In this document: one piece after another, positions 11,168 to 21,350 of the stretch
How the letters are laid out: each line of letters begins with the position of its first letter
Position numbering within the stretch: position 1 is the first letter of the stretch
Assembly: GCF_004339725.1 (NCBI RefSeq)
Contig: NZ_SMGK01000001.1
Location: 248,001 to 312,000 of the forward strand
DNA: 64,000 nt
Source: Acidipila rosea
Lineage (GTDB): Bacteria; Acidobacteriota; Terriglobia; Terriglobales; Acidobacteriaceae
Reading direction: 5' to 3'
The notes under the pieces: generated by a model
Database searches by the model: none
Seen by the model: the letters and a program-made list of their open reading frames with translations, nothing else
Told to the model about the DNA's origin: nothing
Position numbers and translations under genes: made by a program

Positions 11168-12997
11168 GAGACGGTAGACCCGCACATAGTCAAAGTCCAT
11201 CGTGAAGCCGGCGGCGTTCAGTGCTGAGATTCCAATCTGTGCGCTCGAACCAAGCTGGTGTTGCCAGGTGCCCCCTTTTGTCCAAGTCTCTCCGTCGGTA
11301 GAGGAGTAAGCGGTGTACAGTTCTCCGCGGTCTCCAATCGTCCGACGAACAATCCGCAGCCAGGTAGTTGCGCCCGGATTGCCGACAGCCTGATGATCGT
11401 ATGTCGGATAATGGGCTGGAACAGGCCCAACCTGCTTGCCGAACTCCGTCTGTCGTGTGTCGAAATCCGGAAAGACGTCGAGCTTGATGCTGTTCTGGTC
11501 GTTCAGGTAGATGAACAGCGCTCCCTGCGCAAAGTTATAGCAGCACTGATTGTTGAACGGCACACTGGTGGTCACCTTTGTCTCCACCATCCAGTCTCCG
11601 GTCAAGGGCACAGGCTCGGCCAGAATCGAGACCTGCGTAGGATCGCTGTTCTCATCAAAACCCTGGGTTGAGGCCTCGTAGGCGCTGCCTGTCAGGCTGT
11701 AGCTGTTGTTCGCATTTGGATGGATGAAGTGCCACTGCGGAGAGAGCTTCGCCGAGTTGAATTCATCCGAGAGTGCGGCAATCTTCTTTCCGGGAGCGTA
11801 CTCAAGCGGCGGCAATTGCTGCTGATAAGTGTTGTACTGCCAGGGCTGTGCAGCCGGAGCTGGCTGCGGCTGTACCGATGCCCATCGACCCGATCGCACT
11901 GTCGGCCATCCATCTACCCAGTCAATCGGGTCGATCAGCGCTGGCCGCCTCGTGTAGCCGGCGTAGCCATCAAAGTAAGGGGCATTCGCGTCGATTGCGT
12001 GATAGAGCATGTAAGCCTGCCCTGAGTCATCTTGGAAGATCACATTGCCGCCGGGGCCGACCCAACGGTTTCCGTTTGCCGCGATAGCGATGTTGCCGCC
12101 GGGATCGAAACTATTCATATCGACGCCGTTCTGATCAAGAAACGGGCCCATCGGTGACCTGGCGCGCCCTACGCGTACGCTGTAGCCGCTTAGCGGCCCA
12201 TCGCAGCAGCCCGTGACGGAGGCGAAAAAGTAGTAGTAGCCGTCATGCTTGAAGAAGTTTCCACCTTCGTAGTAATTGTCGACGGCAATCTGTTTCTCCG
12301 TGGCAGGATCGGAGGTGAGCCCGCTGGCAGAGAGCTTGCGAATACTGATGCCGCCGTTAAAGCTGCCATAGGTGATATAGCGCTGACCGGTATCGTCTTT
12401 GACCACATCGGGGTCAATCACTGCGCGTCCTGGCGCGCCGTTGTAGGGGTTATTTTCAGGTGCGACAACCGGCGCTCCGGCATCGGTCCAAGGGCCAGCC
12501 GGGCTTTGACTGGTTGCTACACCGATTGCGGCGCCACCCTGGAGTGTATTAGGCGCAACGTAGTAGAGGTAGTACTTGCCATTGAAGTGCTTCACTGCCG
12601 CGGCCCAGAACTGATTCGTTGCATTGCCTACCCAGGCGGGCGTGTGCTGGAATGCGTCTCCGATGTAAGTCCAGTGGATGAGGTCATAGGACTTGAATTG
12701 AGTGATCAGATGCGCGTTGAGCTGGCCGTTTGCATTCATGTCAGCCGAATTCAGTGGGTCGCCCGTGCAGTAGAGATACCATGTGTCGTTCTGCTCAATT
12801 CGCTGCCTGATGATCGCCGGATCAGGGCAACTCACCGCAGGGCCACTTGCGGTATTCAGCTGCAATGGATTTGTGTAGGTCTTTGGCCAGTTGTAGTTTG
12901 GCGGAGGCCCTGAAGTCGCTGTCGATTGCGCAAGGGCGGAGCCTGTTACCAGTAGAAATACGGCGGAGATTTTTGGAAGGTTTCTGAGCAAGATCAT
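11153..12997 (-). CDS. Secreted glycoside hydrolase family 43 (arabinan/xylan-type)
   Basis: 614 residues from the ATG at 12997. An upstream reading extension would run into infB and lacks a signal peptide, whereas this start gives a clear one (MILLRNLPKISAVFLLVTGSALAQ). The five-bladed beta-propeller opens with NTASGPAVSCPDPAIIRQ (catalytic-base Asp region), continues with WAAAVKHFNGKYYLYYVA and VIDPDVVKDDTGQRYITYGSF, and includes a probable acid region YYEGGNFFKHDGYYYFFAS. A C-terminal concanavalin-like domain spans about residues 360-614. GH43 enzymes are alpha-L-arabinofuranosidases, arabinanases or beta-xylosidases; the exact specificity cannot be read. Suggests plant-polysaccharide use. 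Confidence 0.85.
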   Translation of the reverse strand: MILLRNLPKISAVFLLVTGSALAQSTATSGPPPNYNWPKTYTNPLQLNTASGPAVSCPDPAIIRQRIEQNDTWYLYCTGDPLNSADMNANGQLNAHLITQFKSYDLIHWTYIGDAFQHTPAWVGNATNQFWAAAVKHFNGKYYLYYVAPNTLQGGAAIGVATSQSPAGPWTDAGAPVVAPENNPYNGAPGRAVIDPDVVKDDTGQRYITYGSFNGGISIRKLSASGLTSDPATEKQIAVDNYYEGGNFFKHDGYYYFFASVTGCCDGPLSGYSVRVGRARSPMGPFLDQNGVDMNSFDPGGNIAIAANGNRWVGPGGNVIFQDDSGQAYMLYHAIDANAPYFDGYAGYTRRPALIDPIDWVDGWPTVRSGRWASVQPQPAPAAQPWQYNTYQQQLPPLEYAPGKKIAALSDEFNSAKLSPQWHFIHPNANNSYSLTGSAYEASTQGFDENSDPTQVSILAEPVPLTGDWMVETKVTTSVPFNNQCCYNFAQGALFIYLNDQNSIKLDVFPDFDTRQTEFGKQVGPVPAHYPTYDHQAVGNPGATTWLRIVRRTIGDRGELYTAYSSTDGETWTKGGTWQHQLGSSAQIGISALNAAGFTMDFDYVRVYRLRPER

Positions 12998-13132
12998 GCG
13001 TCGTAGTGTCCCTTTGCTTGGATTTCCCAGCGCCCCGAAGGTATTTTTTCCAACAGGAGACGGGCAATAGGTTGAATGGCCTAGAACTTTGACGGGATCA
13101 TCTATGCCGGGCAGGAACCGTAGGCAAAAGGA

Positions 13133-13167
13133 AAAAGGCGCATGGGGAGAGTCCCCATGCGCCTTTT
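13133..13167 (-). terminator. Strong intrinsic terminator after infB
   Basis: A 16-bp perfect inverted repeat (AAAAGGCGCATGGGGA / TCCCCATGCGCCTTTT) with a 3-nt loop, 19 nt past the infB stop. On the minus strand the stem is followed by a T-rich run (TTTTTCCTTTT). Ends the rimP-nusA-infB transcript before the GH43 gene. Confidence 0.85.
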
Positions 13168-13185
13168 CTGTTGTTTCGGTGACGG

Positions 13186-16100
13186 TTAGCTGCTGGCAGT
13201 GAGTTCGGCAGCCAGTTTCTCCGTGACGAAGGCATCGATCGTGTCGCCTACCTTGATGTCGGTGAAGTTCTGCAGGCTCACGCCGCACTCCATGCCATTG
13301 GTGACTTCGCGGACGTCATCTTTGAAGCGCTTGAGCGAGGTGAGCTTGCCCTTGAAGACCTGCGCCCCTTCGCGCATGAGGCGGATCTCCGCATCACGCT
13401 TGAGCACGCCATCCGTAACCCGGCAGCCGGCGATGGTGCCGACCTTCGGAATGCGGAAGACATTGAGCACTTCGGCGCGGCCAAGGAAGTTCTCCCGGAA
13501 GACAGGCTCGAGCAGTCCGAGCATCGCCTTGCGAATCTCGTCCTGCAGCTCGTAAATGATCGAGTGCAGCCGGATCTCGACGCTTTCCTGTTCGGCCAGA
13601 TCGGCAACCTTCCGCTCGGGGCGGACGTTGAAGCCGATAATGATCGCGTTCGAGGCCGAAGCCAGCAACACATCGCTCTCGGTGATGGCGCCGACGCCGG
13701 AGTGGATGACCTTGATACGCACCTTCTCGGTCGACATCTTCTGGAGCGAGTCGGCCAGCACTTCGACCGAACCGGCGACGTCGCCCTTGAGGATGAGCGG
13801 TAGTTCCTTGACGCCAGCCTGCTTGATCTGCTCGGCCAGCCCTTCGAGGGAGACACGGGAGCTCTTCGCCAGCTGAGACTCGCGCTCCTTCATCTTGCGG
13901 TACTGCGCGATGCCCTTGGCCTTGTCGCGATCGGCTACGACCAGGAAAGTATCGCCCGCATCGGGCATACCTTCCAGGCCGAGAATCTCGACCGGGGTTG
14001 ATGGTCCGGCTTCCTCAATGGCGCGGCCGCGATCATCAAACATGGCGCGGATCTTGCCGAAGGTGTTGCCGAGAATGAAGCTGTCCTGGTTGCGCAGCGT
14101 GCCATTCTGAACGAGGATCGAGGCGACAGCGCCGCGACCGCGGTCGAGCTTCGCTTCAATCACCGTACCCACAGCTGAGCGGGCAGGCGTCGCCTTCAGG
14201 TTGCCCACGTCCGCGACCAGGCAGATCATTTCGAGCAGCAGGTCGAGGTTCATGCGCTTCTTGGCGGAGACGTCGACGAAGACCGTGTCGCCGCCCCATG
14301 CTTCAGGGACGAGGCCGCGGTCGCCAAGCTGCTGCTTGACGCGATCCGGCTGGGCATCGGGCTTGTCGATCTTATTGACCGCGACGATGATCGGTACGCC
14401 TGCAGCCTTGGCGTGGTCGACGGCTTCAAGGGTCTGCGGCATCACGCCGTCGTCTGCTGCAACGACGATGACAACGATGTCGGTGACCTTTGCGCCGCGA
14501 GCGCGCATGCGGGTGAAGGCTTCGTGGCCCGGCGTATCGAGGAAGACGATCTCGCGGCCAAAGGCGGGCGAGTCGGCCTTGTTGATGCGCACCTTGTATG
14601 CGCCGATGTGCTGGGTGATGCCGCCCGCTTCGCCGCCTGCAACATCGGTTTCACGGATGGCGTCGAGCAGCGAGGTCTTGCCATGGTCGACGTGACCCAT
14701 GACGGTGACGACCGGCGGACGCGAGACTTCAAGCTCGTCGGGATTCGGCTGCGCGAGCATGCTTTCGATGGCCTCGTTGGCCATCTGGTCTTCAAAGGTG
14801 ATGACCTGCGTGTCTGCGCCGAATTGACGGGCGACTTCCTTCACCAGTTCGCCGTCGAGCGACTGGTTGACGGTGACGAAGACGCCGCGCATCAGCAGCG
14901 AGGCGATGAGATCCTTGCCACGTACTTCGAGCTTCTCCGCGAGGTCCTTGACGCTGATGCCTTCCGTCACGGTAATGGTGCGCGTGATCGGCAGCGGCTC
15001 CTGGGACATCATCGGTGCGCCGCCGTAACGCGGCGGCGGATTGAAGCCCTTCATTGGGCCTTCTTTGGTCTTCGGGTACTGCTGACGACCGCGTCCGCGC
15101 GGCGGGCCGCTGGGGCGCTGCGGGCGTGGTGCTTCGCCCGGAGGCGGCATCATGCCGCCCGGTGCACCGCCGGGTCCACCGGGGCGTGGTCCGCCGAAGC
15201 CGGGGCGAGCGCCGAAGCCGGGACGTGCTCCGGGGAAACCGGGACGCGCGCCGGGAGGGCCGCCGGGAGTGCTGCGGGTCGGATGCATGGGACGACGTCC
15301 GCCCGGGAACTGGCCGGGAGGGCCACCCTGCGGGCGCTGCCCATAGCCGCCTGGTCCACCAGGGCCGCCGGAAGGCCGGCGATCAAAAATAGGTCTGCCG
15401 CGCTGGACGATGCCGCCCTGCGGATTGGTCGCGCTTGGGGCCGGAGTTACGGGCTTCGGCGGCGGCGGAGCCGTGTACACAGGTCGCGGCCCGGTCTGCG
15501 GCATAATGACGCGACGGGCAGGCGGGGCTGGTGGCTGAGGCGCTACTGGCGCGGCGGCCTGCGGCTCCGGAGCAGGTGTCTCTGCAACGGGCGGTGCAGG
15601 AGGCTGCGCTGCCGGCGCCGCTACGGGCGGAGCCGGTGGCGGCGGAGCTGCTGCAACTACAGGTGCTGCTGGTGCTGGTGCGGGGATGGCGGGCGCGGCC
15701 GAAGCAGCAGGAGCCACCACAGGTGCAGCCGGGGGCCTTGGCGCAGCGCTGACCGGCGGCTTCGCGACGACAGGCCCTGTGGGGGCTTTGGCGGCGATGG
15801 CCGGAGTCGGCGGCGCAGCTACGATGTTCGGAGCCTGACGCGGCTGAGGTACGATGCGGCGCGGCGCGGGCGGTGGAACCGGCGCGGCAGCCTGCGGACG
15901 CTGGGGAATTGCCGGCACAGCCGGGGTGCTGCTGACAGGCGGAGCGCTGACGGGCTTGACGGCGGGCGGAGCCGCAGTGACTGCCGGCCGCACAGGTGCA
16001 GGTGAAGAAGCGACAGGGGGTGGTGCAGCCTGCACCGGAGGAGGTGTCGCGGCCACCCGGGCTGCCGGGGGCGCAGATTCAGCCTCTTTGCGTTCCTGGA

Positions 16101-16365
16101 TAGCCTTGAGCACGTCGCCCGGCTTGGACACACGCGACCAGTCAATCTTCGGCCTGGGTTCCTGTGCGCTCCGCGCAGTGCTGGACGAGGCGCCACGTGA
16201 GCCGCCGCCGTTGATATACGCCCGCAGGCGCTCGGCCTCATCCGCTTCTACTGAGCTGGAGTGGGTCTTCTTTTCAGTAACTCCAATTGCCGTGAGCGCG
16301 TCGAGCACAGTTCTGCTCTTCACTTCCAACTCGCGCGCCAAATCATTGATTCGAACTTTGCTCAT
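13186..16365 (-). CDS. infB: Translation initiation factor IF-2
   Basis: GTPase that places initiator tRNA on the ribosome. 1059 residues. The N-terminal IF2_N domain ([20 protein letters not shown]) is followed by a very long Pro/Ala and then Gly/Arg/Pro-rich low-complexity linker (about residues 70-440), a second IF2_N-like region ([21 protein letters not shown]), and the G domain with GHVDHGKT (557-564), DTPGHEAF and NKID. Domains II-IV follow to the C-terminus. The linker makes it longer than E. coli IF-2 (890). Third gene of the rimP-nusA-infB group, ending at a strong hairpin. Confidence 0.97.
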   Translation of the reverse strand: MSKVRINDLARELEVKSRTVLDALTAIGVTEKKTHSSSVEADEAERLRAYINGGGSRGASSSTARSAQEPRPKIDWSRVSKPGDVLKAIQERKEAESAPPAARVAATPPPVQAAPPPVASSPAPVRPAVTAAPPAVKPVSAPPVSSTPAVPAIPQRPQAAAPVPPPAPRRIVPQPRQAPNIVAAPPTPAIAAKAPTGPVVAKPPVSAAPRPPAAPVVAPAASAAPAIPAPAPAAPVVAAAPPPPAPPVAAPAAQPPAPPVAETPAPEPQAAAPVAPQPPAPPARRVIMPQTGPRPVYTAPPPPKPVTPAPSATNPQGGIVQRGRPIFDRRPSGGPGGPGGYGQRPQGGPPGQFPGGRRPMHPTRSTPGGPPGARPGFPGARPGFGARPGFGGPRPGGPGGAPGGMMPPPGEAPRPQRPSGPPRGRGRQQYPKTKEGPMKGFNPPPRYGGAPMMSQEPLPITRTITVTEGISVKDLAEKLEVRGKDLIASLLMRGVFVTVNQSLDGELVKEVARQFGADTQVITFEDQMANEAIESMLAQPNPDELEVSRPPVVTVMGHVDHGKTSLLDAIRETDVAGGEAGGITQHIGAYKVRINKADSPAFGREIVFLDTPGHEAFTRMRARGAKVTDIVVIVVAADDGVMPQTLEAVDHAKAAGVPIIVAVNKIDKPDAQPDRVKQQLGDRGLVPEAWGGDTVFVDVSAKKRMNLDLLLEMICLVADVGNLKATPARSAVGTVIEAKLDRGRGAVASILVQNGTLRNQDSFILGNTFGKIRAMFDDRGRAIEEAGPSTPVEILGLEGMPDAGDTFLVVADRDKAKGIAQYRKMKERESQLAKSSRVSLEGLAEQIKQAGVKELPLILKGDVAGSVEVLADSLQKMSTEKVRIKVIHSGVGAITESDVLLASASNAIIIGFNVRPERKVADLAEQESVEIRLHSIIYELQDEIRKAMLGLLEPVFRENFLGRAEVLNVFRIPKVGTIAGCRVTDGVLKRDAEIRLMREGAQVFKGKLTSLKRFKDDVREVTNGMECGVSLQNFTDIKVGDTIDAFVTEKLAAELTASS

Positions 16366-16510
16366 CCGCCCCTTTTATGCTTGCACCCTCCACAACGCCG
16401 TTAGATGTGCATCGCAACCTCGCCGTTGTGGGATATAACCGCTAATCTATTATCCCCCGAAATTGCATGCTGTGCGATTTCAGGAGAGTGGAATGCTGCA
16501 GGGCAGCGCA

Positions 16511-18175
16511 TTACGCGCCGCCCTCATCGACCTTTACATCTTCACGACGCTCATCGCGGGTTTCGTCGAGGTTGCCCTCGCCGAGCACTTCCGAGCGGGC
16601 AAGATCCGTATTCGGATGATGCTCCGCCAGTACCGCGCTGGTGTCGTCGCGTCCTGGAACCAGCGACTCCGCGCCTTCTTCGTCAAGCATCGGGCCAGTC
16701 TCGGTAATCTCGGCCAGCCGCTCCTCGGCCAGATCATCGTTGATCAGGCCGGAGCCATCGTGTGCATCTTCGCTTTGCTCTCCGGCCTGGCTGAGATCCT
16801 GCTCGAGGGCGTCAATCTCTTCCGCGTTTTGCGCTGCTTCGATCCGCCGCGCTGCCTCGACCTCACTGTTTGCGGCCACTGCGCTGCGCTCTTCGCCCGG
16901 TTCATACTGCCCAAAATAGTGTCTGACAGCCACGCTGATCTTCTCCAGAGTTTTCTCGCCGATGCCGGGAATCTCTTCGAGCTGCTCCGGCGTCATGTCG
17001 GCCAGAGATTCGACGGTGGTAATACCGGCGGCTACCAGCTTTTGGATGATCGTTTCGCCCAGTTCGCTCACCTGCTCGATCGGAGTGGAGGGGCCACCGG
17101 AGAAAGCCTGCATCTGCTGCTCGACTTCCTGACGCTTCTCCTCTTCGCTCTTGATGTCGATCTTCCAGCCCAGGAGCTTGGCGGCGAGGCGCACATTCTG
17201 GCCCTTCTTGCCGATGGCCAGCGAGAGCTGGGTGTCATCGACGATGACCTCGATCTGCTTCTCGCCCAGATCGGCGATGCTGACACGACTGACCTTGGCA
17301 GGCTGCAGCGCCTTTTCTGCGAAGGTGGTGATCTCCTCGCTGAACTCGATGATGTCGATCTTTTCGCCGCGCAGTTCGCGGATGATCGACTGTACACGCA
17401 TCCCCTTCATGCCGACGCACGCGCCCACCGGATCGACATCCTTGTCGCGGGACTGCACGGCGATCTTGGTGCGCTCGCCAGCTTCGCGGGCAATGGCGCG
17501 GATGGCAACGGTGTTGTCATAAATCTCGGGCACTTCGCTCTGGAAGAGGTTCTGCACCAGCTCCGGCGCGGCGCGGGAGACGATGACCTGGGGGCCCTTG
17601 GCCGCGCGATCCACACGCAGCAGCACGACGCGAACGCGTTCGCCCACTGAGAACTGCTCCAGACGGGACTGCTCGCGGCGGGGCATGCGGGCCTCGGCCT
17701 TGCCGAGGTCGAAGATTACGTCCTGCAGTTCGATGCGCTTGACGGTTGCGTTCAGCACCTCGCCCACGCGGTGGTTGTACTCCTGAAACACCGTGTCGCG
17801 CTCGGCTTCGCGCACCTTCTGGAAGATGACCTGCTTGGCCATCTGCGCGGCGATGCGGCCGAGTACGTCGGTTGGCTTGTAGTAGCGGATTTCGCCGCCC
17901 ACCTCGACGTCCGGCGCGAGTGCGCGGGCTTCGGCGAGGGTGATCTGGTTGACCGGATCCTCAATTTCTTCAGGCGTTTCGACGACCGTCTTGTAGACGT
18001 AGGCGCGAATCTCGCCGGTCTGCCGGTCGAGTTCGGCGCGCATGTTCTCCTGCGTCTTGTAGTACTTGCGGGTCGCGAGGGCGATCGCGTCTTCAACCGC
18101 GGTGACGACGATGCCGGGGTCGATGCCCTTATCGCGGCTGAGTGCTTCAATGGTTTCGTATAGAACGCTTGCCAT
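16511..18175 (-). CDS. nusA: Transcription termination/antitermination factor NusA
   Basis: Binds RNA polymerase and modulates pausing, termination and antitermination. 554 residues: NusA N-terminal domain (IEALSRDKGIDPGIVVTAVEDAIALATRKYY), S1 domain (GEVLNATVKRIELQDVIFDLG), two KH domains (GACVGMKGMRVQSIIREL and AIGKKGQNVRLAAKLLGW), then a helix-hairpin-helix-like region (VESLADMTPEQLEEIPGIGEKTLEKI) and an acidic tail of about 100 residues. Located 33 nt after rimP, the conserved bacterial order. Confidence 0.97.
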   Translation of the reverse strand: MASVLYETIEALSRDKGIDPGIVVTAVEDAIALATRKYYKTQENMRAELDRQTGEIRAYVYKTVVETPEEIEDPVNQITLAEARALAPDVEVGGEIRYYKPTDVLGRIAAQMAKQVIFQKVREAERDTVFQEYNHRVGEVLNATVKRIELQDVIFDLGKAEARMPRREQSRLEQFSVGERVRVVLLRVDRAAKGPQVIVSRAAPELVQNLFQSEVPEIYDNTVAIRAIAREAGERTKIAVQSRDKDVDPVGACVGMKGMRVQSIIRELRGEKIDIIEFSEEITTFAEKALQPAKVSRVSIADLGEKQIEVIVDDTQLSLAIGKKGQNVRLAAKLLGWKIDIKSEEEKRQEVEQQMQAFSGGPSTPIEQVSELGETIIQKLVAAGITTVESLADMTPEQLEEIPGIGEKTLEKISVAVRHYFGQYEPGEERSAVAANSEVEAARRIEAAQNAEEIDALEQDLSQAGEQSEDAHDGSGLINDDLAEERLAEITETGPMLDEEGAESLVPGRDDTSAVLAEHHPNTDLARSEVLGEGNLDETRDERREDVKVDEGGA

Positions 18176-18208
18176 AAATTGTCTCTCTGCTTCTCAAAAA
18201 ACTGCTGG

Positions 18209-18784
18209 TTAAAACTCGGGAACGAGGTTGGCTTTCTCGATATTCGCGAGCTGGATCTCAATGGTCTGCGCGGTGGCCTTTTTTGCCGCCTTGCCAGTTT
18301 GCTTTACCGCGCTGAGGTCTAGCGTGATGGCTGTATCGCCTACTGCTGTGAGCCTGCCGCGCCAATGCCGGTTGCCTGTAACCGCTTGAAAAGTCTGCAA
18401 CTTGACGAGACTGCCCGTAAAGCGGCGAAAGTCCGCCAGCGTGGTAAGCCGCCTTTCAAGGCCAGGCGATGAGACCTCGAGGGTGTACTCGGAGTCGGGC
18501 GCGAGGTCTTCAATGTCGAGCACGGTGCCGAAATCGCGGCTGAAGGCGGTGCAGTCGTCGTGCGTGACTCCGGAGAGGTGCTCGACGCTGATGCCGGCTG
18601 GCAGGGGCGAGTCCTCAGGGGGAGCGGCGGCAAGCCGGGCGCGCTCCTCTGCATTCTTCTCAATAAAGACGCGGAGCAGTCGCTGCTTGGGGTTGCCCTC
18701 GTACTCGACCTCGACGATGTCGAGGCCATGCGAGGCGGCAACGCGCTCGGCAAGGGTTCGGATTTGATCGAGGTTAAGAGCCAT
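18209..18784 (-). CDS. rimP: Ribosome maturation factor RimP
   Basis: 30S subunit assembly factor, 191 residues from the ATG at 18784 (MALNLDQIRTLAERVAASHGLDIVEVEYEG). A longer reading frame continues upstream, but the extension is not RimP-like and would exceed family length (about 150-190). The N-terminal domain is followed by the conserved LEVSSPGLERRL motif and a C-terminal Sm-like domain. An insertion around residues 35-60 (KNAEERARLAAAPPEDSPLP) is longer than in E. coli. The ribosome site is weak. First gene of the rimP-nusA-infB operon. Confidence 0.92.
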   Translation of the reverse strand: MALNLDQIRTLAERVAASHGLDIVEVEYEGNPKQRLLRVFIEKNAEERARLAAAPPEDSPLPAGISVEHLSGVTHDDCTAFSRDFGTVLDIEDLAPDSEYTLEVSSPGLERRLTTLADFRRFTGSLVKLQTFQAVTGNRHWRGRLTAVGDTAITLDLSAVKQTGKAAKKATAQTIEIQLANIEKANLVPEF

Positions 18785-19021
18785 ATGACGAAAACCAGCT
18801 GTAGGCCGAGCGAATTCTCGTGCAAAAGAAAAGTGGGCTTTCGCCCACTCATCTCTCTCCGCCATGACGGAGGGTGAATTCGTATGCTTCCTTAGGATAA
18901 CGCCGGGCGATGAGGTTTTCAAATCCCATCTGCCGGCCGCTTTGATCAGGGCAGGCGCTATCCTGTTATTCATCTTCTCTTGCAAGACTCAAAACGACAG
19001 GAAAAGGCGGAAAGAAAGCGC
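18785..19021. promoter_or_regulatory. Divergent intergenic region rimP / carboxylesterase
   Basis: About 240 bases between the divergently transcribed rimP operon and esterase gene. Promoters for both must lie here, but I could not identify convincing -35/-10 pairs or an RNA element by eye. Confidence 0.3.
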
Positions 19022-20563
19022 GTGCATTCAACCAGGTTGTCCAGGCGGGATTTTCTTGCGAAAGCATCCTTTGCAGCAGGCTCACTTCTTTCGGCCAGGG
19101 GGCTCTTCGGACTGCAGGCATCTTCTGCAGTCACCGTTTCCACGCCCAGCGGCACGCTAAAGGGCGAGGCAGTCGGAGGTGTTCGACTCTTTCGAGGGGT
19201 GCCGTTTGCCAGGCCGCCGGTCGGGGATCTCCGCTTCCGGCCGCCGCAGAAGGCGGAGCACTGGACGGGCAGCCGCAATGCGACGCAGTTTGCCGCTGCT
19301 GCCATGCAGTGGGGCGATGCAGGCGTGCGGCACAGCGAAGACTGCCTCTATCTGAATGTCTGGGCGCCTGAGGGCAAAGGGCCTTACCCCGTCTATGTGT
19401 GGATTCATGGGGGCGGATTTCTAAGTGGCAGATCCTTCGATCCGGTGGTGGATGGGGCGGCGTTTGCACGCGAAGGCATCGTCTGCATTACGGTGGCCTA
19501 CAGATTGGGTGTTTTCGGTTTTCTGGATATGGAGCCGCTGTTGGGCGCAGGCTACGCCGGGAGTGCGAATAATGCGCTGCGCGACATCATCCTCTCGCTT
19601 GAGTGGGTTAGGGACAATGTGGCTGCCTTTGGCGGGGACCCCTCGCGCGTGACGATTGGCGGGGAATCGGCAGGGGCGAAGCTGACTGACATTCTGATGG
19701 GCATTCCGTCGGCGGAGCCGCTGTTTCACCAGATGATTTCAGAGAGTGGCGGCGCCGAGCGGCTGGGGAGCAGGCCGGACAGCGCGGTGGTTGCCAAGGG
19801 ATACGGCGACGAGTGGCGCCGCAATACGGGTCAGACCCCGGCTGCGCTGCGTACGGCTGCGCCGGGCTCCCTGATCGAGGTGCAGCATCGCTTTATTGCA
19901 GAGTGGCCGCAGCATTTTCCACTGCGGGCCGAGGTGGATGGACACCTGATTCCGCAACTGCCGGTCAAGACAATTGCCGACGGCTCCACTAAAGGCAAGC
20001 GGCTGCTGATCGGAACGAACCGGGATGAGAGCGCCTTGTTTATTGGTCCGCATCCGATGGGCGACGCGACTGCCGCGGAGCTTGGAAATATGTCACTGGC
20101 GCGGTTCAACAGCGTCTTTAGTCGCTATCAAGCTGTCTATCCGCAGATGGATCATCAGCATCTGCTGATTCGCGCGATCACTGCGGAGGAGTACTGGGTG
20201 CCGTCCGTGCGTGTTGCAGAAGCGCATGTGCGGGGCGGCGGAAGCGCGTGGATGTATCGCCTGGATTTTGCGGAGAGCAGCGGGAGGCTCAAGGACTACG
20301 CGTATCACTCGCTCGATGTGGGCATTGTGTGGGCGAGGCCGCATACGGGAGTGGCAAACGCAGGAGCGGAAGGCGCGCTCAGCAGGCAGATGCACCAAGC
20401 CTGGGCGGCATTCATCCGTGGGGAATCGCCGTCTGCCCCGGGCCTGCTTGCATGGCCACGGTACACGCTTGCGGAGCGCTCCACCATGATTCTGAACACT
20501 GTAAGCCAGGTGCAGCAACAGCCTCAGCAGGCTGAGCTGAGGCTGTGGGATGAGGTGCTGTAA
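19022..20563 (+). CDS. Tat-exported type-B carboxylesterase
   Basis: Alpha/beta-hydrolase of the carboxylesterase type-B family. Frame is open from a TTG at 18980; I prefer the GTG at 19022 because it puts the twin-arginine signal (SRRDFLAKASFAAGSLL) close to the N-terminus and has a purine-rich GGAAAG upstream. About 513 residues. Oxyanion region WIHGGGFLSG, nucleophile Ser216 in GGESAGAK, acidic residue likely Glu in GTNRDESALF, His in YAYHSLDVGIVW, and the N-terminal hallmark GVRLFRGVPFARPPVGDLRFRPP are present. Substrate unknown. Convergent with the LolA-like gene. Confidence 0.88.
   Translation: MHSTRLSRRDFLAKASFAAGSLLSARGLFGLQASSAVTVSTPSGTLKGEAVGGVRLFRGVPFARPPVGDLRFRPPQKAEHWTGSRNATQFAAAAMQWGDAGVRHSEDCLYLNVWAPEGKGPYPVYVWIHGGGFLSGRSFDPVVDGAAFAREGIVCITVAYRLGVFGFLDMEPLLGAGYAGSANNALRDIILSLEWVRDNVAAFGGDPSRVTIGGESAGAKLTDILMGIPSAEPLFHQMISESGGAERLGSRPDSAVVAKGYGDEWRRNTGQTPAALRTAAPGSLIEVQHRFIAEWPQHFPLRAEVDGHLIPQLPVKTIADGSTKGKRLLIGTNRDESALFIGPHPMGDATAAELGNMSLARFNSVFSRYQAVYPQMDHQHLLIRAITAEEYWVPSVRVAEAHVRGGGSAWMYRLDFAESSGRLKDYAYHSLDVGIVWARPHTGVANAGAEGALSRQMHQAWAAFIRGESPSAPGLLAWPRYTLAERSTMILNTVSQVQQQPQQAELRLWDEVL
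20518..20546 (-). terminator. Hairpin inside the 3' end of the esterase gene, beyond the LolA-like gene
   Basis: ACAGCCTCAGC and GCTGAGGCTGT form a perfect 11-bp stem with a 7-nt loop. It lies within the esterase coding end but about 30 nt beyond the stop of the convergent LolA-like gene, so it could stop that transcript. No T-tract. Confidence 0.35.
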
Positions 20564-20573
20564 GAGTGCCGAT

Positions 20574-21284
20574 CTACTTGCGGATGACCTGCGTGCCGCT
20601 GGGAATCTTGACGGAGAAGAGGCTGGCGGGAGCGCTGTTCATGCGGATGTTGGAGTAGGTCGTGGTGCGGCTGTCGCCGCTGTCCTCGAAAAACTGCTGC
20701 TTGAGCGAGACGGCGCGCGCTGCGTCGATCCAGACGGTGATGTGCGTGAACATATTGTTCGCGGACTGCTGTTTGGGCTTGAGATCAAGCTTCGTCGTCT
20801 GCACACCGTCGATGGTCTCGGTGCCCAGATAGGTGATGTTCCAGTGTGCGGCGAGCTCTTTGCCGCTGCCGCCGAAGCCTAGCGTCAGAAATGCCTCGGC
20901 CTGATCCTGGCGGCCGGAGGCGCTGAAGATGGTTTCCTGCTTGATGGTGGGCTGGTAGAAGTCCAGCTCGGCGCTCTTGTAGAGGATGGTTTTGGGGGCC
21001 GGCTGGTCATTGTCGGTCTTGATTTCAGCGAGCATCTCAGTCGATCCACCCGCGCGGCGAAAGGCGATGGAGCCCTTCTGGACGTCGTGGCTGTCGACGA
21101 CGGCGGTGTACTGATCCCAGGCAAAATCGGCCTGCGCGCTCTGGAATTTCGCGGCTGCGGCGTCCATCTCGGAGAGGGTTTTCTGCAGCTCCGGAGACTG
21201 CGAATGGGCCGCGATTGGCCATAAAAGTGCGCAAAAAACGGCTGCGAGGGATAATAATTCTCTTCTAATAATGGTTATCTTCAT
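20574..21284 (-). CDS. LolA-like outer-membrane lipoprotein carrier family protein
   Basis: 236 residues with a Sec signal ([20 protein letters not shown], cleavage near residue 29). The mature part begins [30 protein letters not shown], with alternating beta strands and [33 protein letters not shown], the pattern of LolA-type periplasmic lipoprotein-sorting proteins. AGGAAAG precedes the ATG. It may carry lipoproteins or be a divergent LolA-fold protein; no LolB or LolCDE is nearby. Confidence 0.75.
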   Translation of the reverse strand: MKITIIRRELLSLAAVFCALLWPIAAHSQSPELQKTLSEMDAAAAKFQSAQADFAWDQYTAVVDSHDVQKGSIAFRRAGGSTEMLAEIKTDNDQPAPKTILYKSAELDFYQPTIKQETIFSASGRQDQAEAFLTLGFGGSGKELAAHWNITYLGTETIDGVQTTKLDLKPKQQSANNMFTHITVWIDAARAVSLKQQFFEDSGDSRTTTYSNIRMNSAPASLFSVKIPSGTQVIRK

Positions 21285-21350
21285 ATTCGCTTTCCTGACC
21301 GAAATTATTGGATGCTGTGCGGGGCTGAGGGCTTCTTTTCCGGGGGAGCC

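Noticed and set aside
12998-13288. N-terminal extension of the GH43 gene into infB
   Set aside because: The extension overlaps the infB end and the terminator and has no signal peptide; ATG 12997 begins a clear secretion signal.
14413-16005. 530-codon open frame opposite infB
   Set aside because: It mirrors the Pro/Ala-rich linker of IF-2; product is Arg/Gly/Cys-rich with no domain and no ribosome site. GC-rich third positions keep the opposite frame open.
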